Notes: a model not told the origin generated them from the letters alone. DNA of 64,000 nucleotides from JADLBR01 sp964651705 (GCA_964651705.1 CAZYWZ010000002.1:62001-126000), one strand, 5' to 3'. Shown: positions 26,627-34,811, counted from the stretch's first letter. Numbers and translations are program-made.

Positions 26627-26752
26627 CGCACGGGTCGCTCACGCTCCCCGCTACGTCGCTGTCGCGTTTCGCGAGCGAGATTCCGGGGTAGCCGCGAGCG
26701 TGAGCGAGCGGGGACCTATCGAAGCGTTCTATTACAGGTCATCGAGCGTCCC
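26627..26752. repeat. 126-bp dispersed inverted-repeat element, copy B
   Basis: This copy closely matches 1755-1880, from CGCACGGGTCGCTCACGCTC through TATCGAAGCGTTCTATTACA. Together with the REP copy at 26794 it occupies most of the 318-bp gap between the SRAP-like gene and the EamA transporter. Confidence 0.8.
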
Positions 26753-26793
26753 TCAGTCTAAGGGATTGCCTTAAGGTTCGTTTTGGGCCCCCG

Positions 26794-26841
26794 CAGCGAA
26801 GCCGCTCACCCACCCGCCGAAGGGCGAAGGCCCTTCGCTAC
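26794..26841. repeat. REP-like element, family 1, degenerate first hairpin
   Basis: The second hairpin (GCCGAAGGGCGAAGGCCCTTCG) is intact but the first reads GAAGCCGCTCACCCAC, without its 3' arm. Confidence 0.75.
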
Positions 26842-26867
26842 AAGACAGTCGCCCCTCATCCATGGAG

Positions 26868-27782
26868 TCACGCCCCAGGCAGCACCGCCAGACCCGCGAC
26901 GCCGATCACCGCGACCGCCGCGCCAAATATCCCCCGCTTCGTCGGCCGGTCCCTCTCCATGAACCACGACAGCGGCATCACGGCGATGGGCGTGGCCGCG
27001 ACGATCGCCAGGACCACGCCGCTCGGCGTCGTGGCCAATGCCCACTGGTAGCAAGCGACCCCAAACACCGCCCCGGAGAGCGCGTTGCCCAACGCCCATC
27101 CCACCGCCACCGGAATCCGCTCCCGCGGCAGGTCGCGCAGCCGGCTCTTGGAAAAAGGCCGGCGGAATACCCGGATCAACACGAAGACCACCAGGGCCAC
27201 CCCCAAGCCGGGCCAGATCCTCTGATAGGTCGCGGTCAACCCATCGAGATGAAAGCCCGCATCCGCGCAAACGGCAAAGCCCTTCCGGCTCAACACCGCG
27301 CCGGCCGCCTGCCCCACCGCGGCGATGCCGCCCAGCCCCACCCCCAGCCATAGCGGCCCCTTCCCGGGACGTTCCCCGCGCCCCGGAGCCAGCGCCAGCG
27401 CCACCCCCAAAAGCACCATCGCCCCCAGCGCGAATTGCGCCGGGCGAATCCCCGTGCCCATCCAGAACCACTCGACGCACGCCGCCATCGGCGCCGCCAG
27501 GCACTGGCACAGGAGAATCGACAGCCGCGACCCGATCCGGTCGTAGGCCTCGTACAGCGCCATGTCGCCCATCCCAAACCCAATCAGCCCGCCCACCAGG
27601 AACCACCCCAGCGCCGGTCCGCCAAGCCCCTGCCCCAGCGTGTGCGCGTACGCCGCGAGCACCAGCGACGCCACCACAAGCCGCACGAAATTCGCGTTCG
27701 CCGGGCCGATCAGCGATGCCGAGCGCGTCCCCATCGCCGCAGAACCGGCAAAAAATAGCGTCGTGAGCACCGCGGCCAACAT
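26868..27782 (-). CDS. EamA/DMT-family transporter
   Basis: This 304-residue protein has ten predicted transmembrane helices arranged as two EamA repeats, the first about residues 1-130 and the second about 145-300. The first repeat contains FVRLVVASLVLAAYAHTLG and LYEAYDRIGSRLSILLCQCL. The second has GWALGNALSGAVFGVACYQW, VAATPIAVMPLSWFMERD and a closing AAVAVIGVAGLAVLP. The drug/metabolite transporter superfamily exports amino acids and other small metabolites; substrate cannot be inferred. It is a single-gene unit flanked on both sides by REP-like repeats. Confidence 0.88.
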   Translation of the reverse strand: MLAAVLTTLFFAGSAAMGTRSASLIGPANANFVRLVVASLVLAAYAHTLGQGLGGPALGWFLVGGLIGFGMGDMALYEAYDRIGSRLSILLCQCLAAPMAACVEWFWMGTGIRPAQFALGAMVLLGVALALAPGRGERPGKGPLWLGVGLGGIAAVGQAAGAVLSRKGFAVCADAGFHLDGLTATYQRIWPGLGVALVVFVLIRVFRRPFSKSRLRDLPRERIPVAVGWALGNALSGAVFGVACYQWALATTPSGVVLAIVAATPIAVMPLSWFMERDRPTKRGIFGAAVAVIGVAGLAVLPGA

Positions 27783-27808
27783 GGTGCCCCCGATTCAACG
27801 CCGCCCGC

Positions 27809-27833
27809 CCGAAGGGCGCAAGCCCTTCGCTAC
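27809..27833. repeat. Half REP-like element, family 1
   Basis: Only the second hairpin, CCGAAGGGCGCAAGCCCTTCG, is present, between the EamA gene and the first gene of the secretion cluster. Confidence 0.7.
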
Positions 27834-27917
27834 CCGCCCGCCCACCCGCCGCCAAATTTTCACTTCCCAATCCGCGAAACCGGCGCTTGATTTCGGGGTT
27901 TGGGAGCTGATGGGAAC

Positions 27918-28889
27918 ATGAGAAATTGGCGCCAGCTTGCTAGATGGCTATCCGCCGCGGCCTTCGCGTGCGGCCTGGCGCCCTCCTGGTCACAGCAGCC
28001 CGAACGCACCGTCTGGGAGGCCGCATCCGCCTCCGCCTCCCCCGCCGCTCCATGGCTGCTTGTCCCAGGCGATCCCGGCTCGATCGTCCAGCCCAACCTG
28101 GTCCAGTTCGGCGTCGTGCCCCCCGCCGATCCCCCGGCACTCGCCGTCACGATCCTCTTCTCCGAAAGTCGCGGCTCCGCCCTCCGCGTCACATGGACCA
28201 CCGCCAAAGGCGTCAGCACCACCCTCGCCAATGACCTTTTCGAGGGCATCGGGATCGCCAACCGCCGCACCCTCCTGATCCCCGCCCCCCTGCTCGATGC
28301 CCCCGGCGCCCTGACCCTCGAGGACCCCGGGGGCCAGGTCCACCTCATCGCCGCAATCTTTGAGTGGGTCCCCACCCGCCACCTCTGGGTCGCCCCCGGG
28401 GCCGAGGATGCCGCCTTTGTCACCGCCGAAAATGCGGTGCTGGATATCCAGGACGTCACCGGCGGCCTCGCCGCACCCCCCGCCGACCGCTGGTCCGGCC
28501 AGATCCTCCGCGGCGCTCTCTATGACCAGCCGGTCCAACTGCCGCCCAACACCGCCTTCGAGTTCGAGCTGGAACGCGCCCCCTCCCGGCTCCGCCTCGA
28601 GGCCCTCGTCGCCGGCCTCCCTCCCGACGCCATCGCCCGAGTCTACCTCAACGGTGCCTACGCCGGCCCCCTCCAGATCGAAATCCCCACCCTCGCCGAC
28701 CCCGGCTACCACGGCGATGCCTTCATCGGCTGGCGAAAGGCCGCCGCCCTCCCCGCCCCGCACCTCCTCGCCCCTGGCCTCAACCGCATCTGGTTCGACT
28801 GGGATACCGCCGGCTCCGCCAAACCCCCCTTCCTCGGCATCAAGGACCCCATTCTCGAAATCGAATACCCGCCGACCCATTCGCCCTGA
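27918..28889 (+). CDS. Exported protein of unknown function heading the type II secretion cluster
   Basis: This 323-residue protein has a signal peptide (MRNWRQLARWLSAAAFACGLAPSWS). I do not recognise it. The middle has a beta-rich region (NTAFEFELERAPSRLRLEAL, then ARVYLNGAYAGPLQIEIP and LNRIWFDWD) that reads like a jelly-roll or carbohydrate-binding sandwich of the kind attached to glycosidases. No catalytic motif is visible. It ends 41 bp before gspG on the same strand, so it may be cotranscribed as a substrate or accessory of the secretion system. A TTG at 27900 would add six residues; the ATG at 27918 was preferred. Confidence 0.75.
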   Translation: MRNWRQLARWLSAAAFACGLAPSWSQQPERTVWEAASASASPAAPWLLVPGDPGSIVQPNLVQFGVVPPADPPALAVTILFSESRGSALRVTWTTAKGVSTTLANDLFEGIGIANRRTLLIPAPLLDAPGALTLEDPGGQVHLIAAIFEWVPTRHLWVAPGAEDAAFVTAENAVLDIQDVTGGLAAPPADRWSGQILRGALYDQPVQLPPNTAFEFELERAPSRLRLEALVAGLPPDAIARVYLNGAYAGPLQIEIPTLADPGYHGDAFIGWRKAAALPAPHLLAPGLNRIWFDWDTAGSAKPPFLGIKDPILEIEYPPTHSP

Positions 28890-28930
28890 ACCCGCAGACA
28901 CCCGCAAGCGTCAGAACTCATATAACGGCC

Positions 28931-29374
28931 ATGAAATACCTAGCCCCAAAATGCGCAACGCGCGGCTTCACCCTCATCGAGATGATCCTCGTCATTGGCA
29001 TCATGGCCGTCATCGCAGGCGGTGTCGCCTACTCCCTCGCACGCACCGGCGGCACCTTCAAGCTCGCCCAGGCCGAGAATGACATCAAGACCATCGAAAA
29101 CGCCCTCAGCCTCTACGAGATCAATGCCCAGCGCCTCCCCACCACCGAACAGGGACTCGAGGCCCTCGTCATTCGCCCCTCCGCCCCGCCACAGCCCAGG
29201 CGATGGGCCCAAGTCCTCGAAAAAGTTCCCCTCGACCCCTGGAAACGACCCTACCAATATCGGAACCCCGGCCGCTTCAACCCCCAGGGCTATGACATCT
29301 TCTCCCTCGGCGACGACGCCGTCGAAAGCGACGACGACATCGGCAATTGGGCCACCGGCGACGAGGCAAAATAA
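28931..29374 (+). CDS. gspG: Type II secretion major pseudopilin GspG
   Basis: This 147-residue protein has a short prepilin leader ending at Gly12, then FTLIEMILVIGIMAVIAGGV with Glu at mature position 5. The C-terminal part has the GspG signature: DIKTIENALSLYEINAQRLP, TTEQGLEAL, VPLDPWKRPYQYRNPGRFNP, and GYDIFSLGDDAVESDDDIGNW, an acidic calcium-binding loop. GspG forms the shaft of the periplasmic pseudopilus that drives substrates through the GspD pore. The prepilin peptidase is not in this window. Confidence 0.96.
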   Translation: MKYLAPKCATRGFTLIEMILVIGIMAVIAGGVAYSLARTGGTFKLAQAENDIKTIENALSLYEINAQRLPTTEQGLEALVIRPSAPPQPRRWAQVLEKVPLDPWKRPYQYRNPGRFNPQGYDIFSLGDDAVESDDDIGNWATGDEAK

Positions 29375-29450
29375 TCGCCCCCACCCCGCCCGGCCCGCGT
29401 CCCACCAGGGGTCCCTTGGACTCTGACCCGCCAACCCCGATGACACCCCA

Positions 29451-29588
29451 AAGCGGTGCGGGGACGCACCGCACTCCAAAGCGCTTCGCGCCAGATGCGG
29501 TGAATATGCCGGATGTTGGCGCCCCCAATGCGTCCCGCGCCATTTCGGCCAAAGGTCTGTGGAGTGCGGTGCGTCCCCGCACCGCTTT
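29451..29588. repeat. Inverted-repeat element, AAAGCGGTGCGG family, complete
   Basis: A 29-bp arm starting AAAGCGGTGCGGGGACGCAC is repeated exactly in reverse at the right end, with about 80 bp between. The same family flanks the RAYT gene (43809 and 44527). Its right arm forms the beginning of the gspH reading frame. Confidence 0.9.
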
Positions 29589-30093
29589 GGCCTCACCAGG
29601 CGCGCCCACCCCACCACCCCCCCGCCTCCGCGCCTCCGCCGGCTTCACCATGCTCGAGATGATCCTCGTCATGACCATGGTCGCCATCCTCGCCACCTCC
29701 GCCGCGCTCTCGATCTCCACCCTCGCCAAAGATGACGTCCTCCGCCAGGCCGCCCAGCGCCTCCGCGTCTTCGCCAAGACCGCCCAGCGCGAGGCCTTCA
29801 TCGAGCGCCGCGCCCACCTCATCGTCATGACAGAGACCAACTTCTTCCTCATCCCCTCCGAGGACCCCGACGATATCAAGGCGGAATATTTCCTCCCGCC
29901 AGGGGTCGCCTTCCGCCTCCGCTTCCGCGTCGATCCCGACTGGCGCCGCCCCGCCGAGGAGATCTGGACCTTCCAGCCCGCCGGCCTCTGCGAGCCCCTC
30001 ACGGTCCAGTTCACCCGCGATGACGCATGGATCGAACTCGAGTTCGACCCCCTCACCGGCGCCGCCACCCGAGAGGAATTTCACCTCCCATGA
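29587..30093 (+). CDS. gspH: Minor pseudopilin GspH-like
   Basis: The prepilin motif ASAG/FTMLEMILVMTMVAILA has Glu at position 5. It is followed by QRLRVFAKTAQREAFIERRA and a beta-rich domain ending TREEFHLP, as in GspH. The N-terminal start is unusual. The nearest usable codons, GTG at 29569 and TTG at 29587, lie in the right arm of a dispersed repeat. The repeat therefore replaced or supplied the start region. I use the TTG, giving a leader of about 18 residues and 168 in all. An upstream in-frame ATG at 29506 lies inside the repeat. The gene end overlaps gspI by four bases. Confidence 0.8.
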   Translation: MASPGAPTPPPPRLRASAGFTMLEMILVMTMVAILATSAALSISTLAKDDVLRQAAQRLRVFAKTAQREAFIERRAHLIVMTETNFFLIPSEDPDDIKAEYFLPPGVAFRLRFRVDPDWRRPAEEIWTFQPAGLCEPLTVQFTRDDAWIELEFDPLTGAATREEFHLP

Positions 30094-30479
30094 CACCCCG
30101 GCACACCCACGCCCGCGCCTTCGTGCTCTTCGAGGCCATCATCGCCATCATGGCCTTCGGCATCGTCGCCGTCGGCATGGTCTCCCTCCTCAAACAGATC
30201 ACCCGCGTCTCCGCCGTCGCCCAGCGCGACACCATCCTCCGCCAAAAGCTCGACGCCCAACTCGCCTGGGAACGAGTCAACGGCTTCGAGGAACGCGAGG
30301 AGGTCACCGACCCCGACGAAGACGGCGTCGTCTTCGAGATCAAGATCCTCCCCCTGGAACTGGAAAATTTCGACGGCGAGGTCCTGGGCAACCTGTTCGA
30401 TGTCGCCATCCGGGCCACCTGGACCGAATCCCACCCGCCCCAGGACCTCCTCCTCCAGCAATATGTCTACCAGCCCTAG
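30090..30479 (+). CDS. gspI: Minor pseudopilin GspI-like
   Basis: The ATG at 30090 overlaps the gspH stop (ATGA) and encodes 129 residues. The prepilin region HARA/FVLFEAIIAIMAFGIVAVG has Glu at +5. Residue -1 is Ala rather than the near-universal Gly, which could slow or alter processing. The remaining short domain (TWTESHPPQDLLLQQYVYQP at the end) fits GspI. With GspJ and GspK it should form the pseudopilus tip. Confidence 0.82.
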   Translation: MTPRHTHARAFVLFEAIIAIMAFGIVAVGMVSLLKQITRVSAVAQRDTILRQKLDAQLAWERVNGFEEREEVTDPDEDGVVFEIKILPLELENFDGEVLGNLFDVAIRATWTESHPPQDLLLQQYVYQP

Positions 30480-30504
30480 CCCGAGGATGCGGCACGCCTC
30501 TCTG

Positions 30505-30604
30505 GTAGCGAAGGGCCTTCGCCCTTCGGCCGAGGCAATGGGCCGAAGCCGGAAGCGGCCTCGCTACGGGCGCGCTAGTAGCGAAGGGCCTTCGCCCTTC
30601 GGCC
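30505..30604. repeat. REP-like elements, family 1, reversed full copy plus half copy
   Basis: A full double hairpin in opposite orientation to most copies (30505-30567) is followed by a half copy at 30578-30604. They lie in the gspI-gspJ gap and could form stable structures in the secretion operon mRNA. Confidence 0.85.
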
Positions 30605-30684
30605 GGGGCGCGGCCGGGCACGGCAGTTCCCCACACCCCTGGTGCCCCGCCACGCGGGGCACCCGATCGGTTATCCTGCCGGGC

Positions 30685-31437
30685 GTGGCCCGGCGGCATA
30701 CCCGATCGGGCATGACCCTCCTCGAGGTCGTCCTCGCGCTCTCCGTCCTCGCCATGCTCGCCGCCACGATCTTCCTCATGGTCGAGACCACCATGCGCGC
30801 CACCGTCATTATCCAGGAGAGCTGGACCCGCCAACAGCAGATCGACCGCCTCACCTACCTCTGCCGCCACACCCTCCGCAACCTGCCCCGATCCGCCACC
30901 ATCGCCGGCGGCTACGAGGACGTCGACGGCCGGGAGATGCCCGTCCTCACCTTCAAGAACCTCCCCGGCCTCGAGGTCTTCGGCAGCACCGGCCAGGCCG
31001 ACGAGGAACTCTCCCTCATGGGCATCCCGCGGCTCGGCGGCGGCTACCACCTCGCCGTCCGGATCGTCACGCCTCCGCCAGAGGGTGGCCTCGACGAGCC
31101 CATCGAAGATTTCATCACCCTCGTCCAAGACCTCGCCGTCCTCGAATGGCGCTTCTTCCAGACCGGCGACGAAGAGTGGCGCTACGAGTGGACCGACGAG
31201 CAGAATCGCCCCTCCCTCATACAGCTCGTCCTCATGGCCATCGAGGAGACCCGCACCAACCACGCCACCTTCTGGATCCCCATCCGCACCGCCGTCTTCC
31301 AGGACTCCTCCGGCTCGGTCCCGTCCGGCGGAGGCTCAGCCCCCGGCGGCGGCTCAGCCCCCGCCGCGCCAGGGCAGCCCACCCCAGGAACCCAGACGCC
31401 GGGCCAGGGCGGCGCAAGACCCGGAGGGTCCCGATGA
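30685..31437 (+). CDS. gspJ: Minor pseudopilin GspJ-like
   Basis: The GTG at 30685 gives a compact prepilin leader, MARRHTRSG, then MTLLEVVLALSVLAMLAATI with Glu at +5. The body (QQQIDRLTYLCRHTLRNLPR, GYHLAVRIVTPPPEGGLDEP, VLEWRFFQTGDEEWRYEW, IQLVLMAI) has GspJ features. The last 45 residues are a Gly/Pro/Ser/Gln low-complexity tail. Total length is 250 residues. The longer open frame upstream is rejected because it passes through REP hairpins. Confidence 0.85.
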   Translation: MARRHTRSGMTLLEVVLALSVLAMLAATIFLMVETTMRATVIIQESWTRQQQIDRLTYLCRHTLRNLPRSATIAGGYEDVDGREMPVLTFKNLPGLEVFGSTGQADEELSLMGIPRLGGGYHLAVRIVTPPPEGGLDEPIEDFITLVQDLAVLEWRFFQTGDEEWRYEWTDEQNRPSLIQLVLMAIEETRTNHATFWIPIRTAVFQDSSGSVPSGGGSAPGGGSAPAAPGQPTPGTQTPGQGGARPGGSR

Positions 31438-31549
31438 TGAGAATTCCGGCCACGGCCGCAGGCGCCAAACGCTTGGCCCGCCCCGACAGCGCCCGCGCGC
31501 CAATCGCCAGGGGGCGACCGGTTACGCGCCCACTCCCGCCCGGTCGTAG

Positions 31550-31569
31550 CCACGGTCGTGAGACCGTGG
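31550..31569. repeat. Perfect hairpin in the gspJ-gspK gap
   Basis: CCACGGTC-GTGA-GACCGTGG is an 8-bp perfect stem with a 4-base loop. It lies in the 191 bp between gspJ and gspK, which otherwise show no gene. Confidence 0.6.
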
Positions 31570-31628
31570 ACATGCTGCCCCTGCACCCGGTCCCATCTGT
31601 CAACCGATGGGCTACCTCGTCACGCCCG

Positions 31629-32549
31629 ATGGCGCCGCCCCACCCACGCCGCGGCTCCGCCCTCTTCATGGTCCTCTGGGTCATCGCCCTCATCTCCTTC
31701 CTCACCCTCGGCCTCATCGAATTGATGCGGCTCGATATCGACATGGAGGTCGTTCGCGCCAAGGACTTCCGGGCCCGCCAGCTCGCCGAATCCGGCCTCG
31801 CCATCGCCCAGCACCCCTCCATCGAGCGCTATGACCCACTCCTCTTCATGGAATTCGAGGAGGGGGAATCCTACGAGGTCCGCATCGAGAGCGAGGACGC
31901 CAGGCTCAACATCAACCGCCTGCTCGCCTCCGGTGACACCGACCTCCTCCGCCGACTGTTCACGCACTGGGACCTCACCTCCACCGAGATCGACGACGTC
32001 CTCGGCGCCCTCGAGGACTGGTACGACGCCGACGACCTGCCACGCCTCAACGGCGCCGAATTCGAGCAGTACATCGAGGCCGGCAGGCACCGCGGCCCCG
32101 GCAACGCCCCCTTCCGCACCATCGACGAGCTCCGCGAGGTCCTCGGCCTCGACCCCCTCTTCGAGAAAAAACCCGACTGGATCGACTTCTTCAGCGTCTA
32201 TTCCAGCGGGAAAATTGATCTGAATGACGCGCCGATCGACTTGATCCAGGTCATCTGTGGCGTCACCCTTACCCGCGCGGAGTCGCTGGTGCGCCTCCGC
32301 ACTGGGCCGGACCGAGAGGAGCACACCGAAGACGACGTCATTTTCGAGGACCCGCAGGACGCCGCGGCGGCGCTGGGCATGAGCATCGAGGAGTACCGCA
32401 CCTTCGACGACATGCTGACCTTGCGCAGCTCCACGCTCCGGCTGATCAGCACCGGGCGCGTGGACGAGCACGAGCGGAAGATCTCCCTGATCCTCCGCCA
32501 GTCCGCCCAGAACCCGAATGCGGAATGGATCGCCTGGGAAGAGGAATGA
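31629..32549 (+). CDS. gspK: Pseudopilus tip component GspK
   Basis: This 306-residue protein opens MAPPHPRRG/SALFMVLWVIALISFL. It lacks Glu at +5, which is characteristic of GspK. RDFRARQLAESGLAIA is represented by AKDFRARQLAESGLAIA. Two helix-hairpin-like segments follow (DLTSTEIDDVLGALEDWYDAD and SGKIDLNDAPIDLIQVICGV), and PFRTIDELREVLGLDP is the standard PulK/GspK helical block. Its calcium-binding cap domain sits on the pseudopilus with GspI and GspJ. The ATG at 31629 was chosen because it gives a normal leader. Confidence 0.9.
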   Translation: MAPPHPRRGSALFMVLWVIALISFLTLGLIELMRLDIDMEVVRAKDFRARQLAESGLAIAQHPSIERYDPLLFMEFEEGESYEVRIESEDARLNINRLLASGDTDLLRRLFTHWDLTSTEIDDVLGALEDWYDADDLPRLNGAEFEQYIEAGRHRGPGNAPFRTIDELREVLGLDPLFEKKPDWIDFFSVYSSGKIDLNDAPIDLIQVICGVTLTRAESLVRLRTGPDREEHTEDDVIFEDPQDAAAALGMSIEEYRTFDDMLTLRSSTLRLISTGRVDEHERKISLILRQSAQNPNAEWIAWEEE

Positions 32550-32553
32550 AGGC

Positions 32554-33801
32554 ATGAGCCATAGAGAGAAGAAGATCGCCGAGGCGTGCCTGGCGCTGCC
32601 CTTCGACGGGCGCTGGGAACTGTGGGCTCTGCCCCAGGGCGGCGCCCCCCGCCTCCGCCAGCCCGAGGGCGACCCCGCCACTTTTCCCCTCACCGCCAAC
32701 GCCACCCTCGCGCTCCCCACCACCGCGCTGAACTGCATTCCCCTCTGGCTCCTCACCCAAGACCCCGACCAGATCCCCGAGATGGTCCATCTCCAGCTGG
32801 AGCAGCGCGGCCTCATCGGCCCCGAGGGCCAGGAACCCGTCCACGCTTTCCGCGTCGTCCCCCAGAGCCTCTTCCCCGACCGAAGCCTAGTCCTGCTCAC
32901 CCTGCTCCGCGACGATATCCCTGCACCCCTGTGCCGCGCCGACTTCCAGCACTTCGAGGCAGCCCCGCGCTGCCTCGACCTGCCCCAGAACCAATACATC
33001 CTCTGGCGCGAGCTCGACCGGCTGGTGCTCGCCCTCACCCGGGGACGCGAGCCCGTCTTCTTCCAGCCCCTCTGCGCCTCCGACCCCGGCCCGGACCTCT
33101 GCACCGAGATCCGCTGCATCCACATGGCTCTCGCCGCCCAGAAGATCGCGCCCGAGAATCCCGGCCTCACCCTCTGGGCCGGCCTCGAGCCCGCCGCCCT
33201 CGAATTCCTCGGGCGCGAACTCGGCCTCCCCGTCGCCGTCGCGCGCCGCCCGCCCCCTAGGCTGCCGGCCCCCGCCTGGGACCTCAAGCCGCGCGCCGCC
33301 AGGGCCGAGCAGGAGCGCCGCGCCCGCGCCAAGCGCACCTCCGCCATCGTCGCCATCGCCGCCGCCGTCTACCTCGCCGCCGTCGGCGCCTTCGCCGCCC
33401 ACGTCGCCCTCCTCAAGCGCTCCGTCGAGGCCAACCGCGCCGAGCTGGTCGCCAACCAGCCCGCCGTCGATCGCGTCCGCGACGCCGCCAGCCGATGGAA
33501 CGCCATGGAACTCGTCCTCGACCCGCACCTCAACCCGCTCGAGTTCCTCCTCCAGGCCACCGAAGCCATGGCCCCCGAGGGCGTCCGCATGACCCACTTC
33601 CAGATCGCCGGTTACAAGCTCCGCATCGAGGGCGAGGCCCGCCCGCCCACCGCCTTCGTCGCCTACCGCGAGCAACTCGAACACCACGCGTTCTTCGATG
33701 GCTTCCGCTGGGAGCGCGCCGAGCCCGTCATCGAGGCCAACAACATCGCCAAATTCTCCATCCAAGGCACCCACCCCTATGCGCCCGCTGACAACAAGTG
33801 A
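32554..33801 (+). CDS. gspL: GspL-like inner-membrane assembly protein
   Basis: This 415-residue protein has a cytoplasmic part of about 265 residues without recognisable ATPase motifs. One transmembrane helix follows (SAIVAIAAAVYLAAVGAFAAHVALL, about 265-290). The periplasmic part has a coiled segment and a ferredoxin-like ending (HFQIAGYKLRIEGEARPPTAFVAYREQLE). This is the GspL, or PilM-PilN fused, plan. It normally recruits the GspE ATPase, which is not in the window. The ATG at 32554 follows AGGAATGAAGG and sits 4 bp after gspK. Sequence similarity to known GspL looks low; position and topology carry the call. Confidence 0.72.
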   Translation: MSHREKKIAEACLALPFDGRWELWALPQGGAPRLRQPEGDPATFPLTANATLALPTTALNCIPLWLLTQDPDQIPEMVHLQLEQRGLIGPEGQEPVHAFRVVPQSLFPDRSLVLLTLLRDDIPAPLCRADFQHFEAAPRCLDLPQNQYILWRELDRLVLALTRGREPVFFQPLCASDPGPDLCTEIRCIHMALAAQKIAPENPGLTLWAGLEPAALEFLGRELGLPVAVARRPPPRLPAPAWDLKPRAARAEQERRARAKRTSAIVAIAAAVYLAAVGAFAAHVALLKRSVEANRAELVANQPAVDRVRDAASRWNAMELVLDPHLNPLEFLLQATEAMAPEGVRMTHFQIAGYKLRIEGEARPPTAFVAYREQLEHHAFFDGFRWERAEPVIEANNIAKFSIQGTHPYAPADNK

Positions 33802-34306
33802 AACGCGCCTGATGCTCGTGCTCGGCCTCCTGCTCTTCGCGGTCGCCAACCTCGTCATCTGGAACATCCTCTCCGGCCGCCGAGCCGAATGGCTCGCCGA
33901 GCAAGACCGCCAGCGCTCCGCCCAGATGGAGCACCGCACCTGGCTCGGGCAGCGCGACCTCTGGACCCAGCGCATCGCATGGCTCGAGGAAAAACAGCCT
34001 CCCGCCACCAGCCCCAGCGCCCTCCTCGAGAGCGTCCAGCAGGCCGCCCAGAAACACGCGATCGAATTCAAGGACCCGAAGCTCGTCAGCCCCAACCCAC
34101 AACCCTTCTACACCGAGATCGCCGTCGGCCTCTCGCTCATCGGCCCCATCGACAAGCTCGCCGCCTGGGTCGCGGAAATCCAGCAGCCCGCACACTTCCG
34201 CCTCCTCAAACAGCTCGTCATCAAACCCGCCGACGACAAGGGCAACCTCCGCGCCGACGTCGTCGTCGCCCAGTGGTGCAAACCCGCCACGCCCGCGAGC
34301 CCCTAG
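33779..34306 (+). CDS. gspM: GspM/PilO-like assembly protein
   Basis: This 175-residue protein overlaps gspL by 23 bp. It has one N-terminal transmembrane helix (LMLVLGLLLFAVANLVIW, residues about 11-29). A coiled-coil linker follows, and a small alpha/beta domain in which PFYTEIAVGLSLIGPIDKLAAWVAEIQ fits the PilO/GspM ferredoxin-like fold. GspM dimerises with GspL beneath the pseudopilus. It is assigned by topology and order. After it the cluster is interrupted by 505 bp of repeat-rich DNA. Confidence 0.72.
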   Translation: MRPLTTSETRLMLVLGLLLFAVANLVIWNILSGRRAEWLAEQDRQRSAQMEHRTWLGQRDLWTQRIAWLEEKQPPATSPSALLESVQQAAQKHAIEFKDPKLVSPNPQPFYTEIAVGLSLIGPIDKLAAWVAEIQQPAHFRLLKQLVIKPADDKGNLRADVVVAQWCKPATPASP

Positions 34307-34315
34307 CCAGAAACT

Positions 34316-34371
34316 TCAAACCGCGGATAACGGGCATGGTTCAGATAATAATCTGCAAATAAGACACTTGC
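34316..34371 (-). repeat. Dispersed repeat with CAGATTATTATCTG core
   Basis: On the minus strand CGCAAGTGTCTTATTTGCAG and the following ATTATTATCTGAAC match the plus strand at 56541-56575, with CCGCGG downstream in both. The core CAGAT-TATT-ATCTG is a small hairpin. The AT-rich composition stands out from the surroundings. Confidence 0.65.
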
Positions 34372-34381
34372 GACCGCTTTG

Positions 34382-34449
34382 GTAGCCGCCGACGTGAGGA
34401 GGCGGATTCAAGCCACTTGGTACCACCGCCTCCTCACGTCGGCGGCTAC
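34382..34449. repeat. 24-bp perfect inverted repeat, 20-base loop
   Basis: GTAGCCGCCGACGTGAGGAG followed by GCGG is exactly mirrored at the right end. It is one of the longest perfect stems in the window and lies in the 505-bp gap (34307-34811) between gspM and the next gene. The rest of that gap holds a degenerate GATCAGCG direct repeat (34570-34600) and no gene I can support. Confidence 0.85.
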
Positions 34450-34811
34450 GACGCACGCGAAGTTCCCCCACGAATGACGCGGCGCGTTCCGGAAACCCTC
34501 TTGACCCGCCGATGATCCTCGCCAATCGCCTCCGCTGCGCTGGTTCCTTCTGGTCCCGATTGTCCGAATCAGCGTCGATCAGCGCAGATCAGCGTTCCCG
34601 AGCCCTCCGTTGTCCAAGCCTCCCGATTGACCGAACAAGTGTCCGTCATCGAATCTCGGTCATTGAGTGTCGGTTATTGAATGTTGCCATTGCCCCCGCC
34701 CCTCCGATTTGCCTTTGCCTGCCCATCCGTGCGGCTACAGTTCGCGTTCGCGGTTTTCGGGGCCAGATTTGCCCCGTAACGATTTTCGGCATCGCGGGTT
34801 TGCACTTGGAC

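Noticed and set aside
29347..29586. 80-codon N-terminal extension of gspH
   Set aside because: It is read-through of an inverted-repeat element; the prepilin cleavage site needs a short leader.
30642..31628. 329-codon N-terminal extension of gspK
   Set aside because: It overlaps gspJ in another frame and would bury the prepilin signal.
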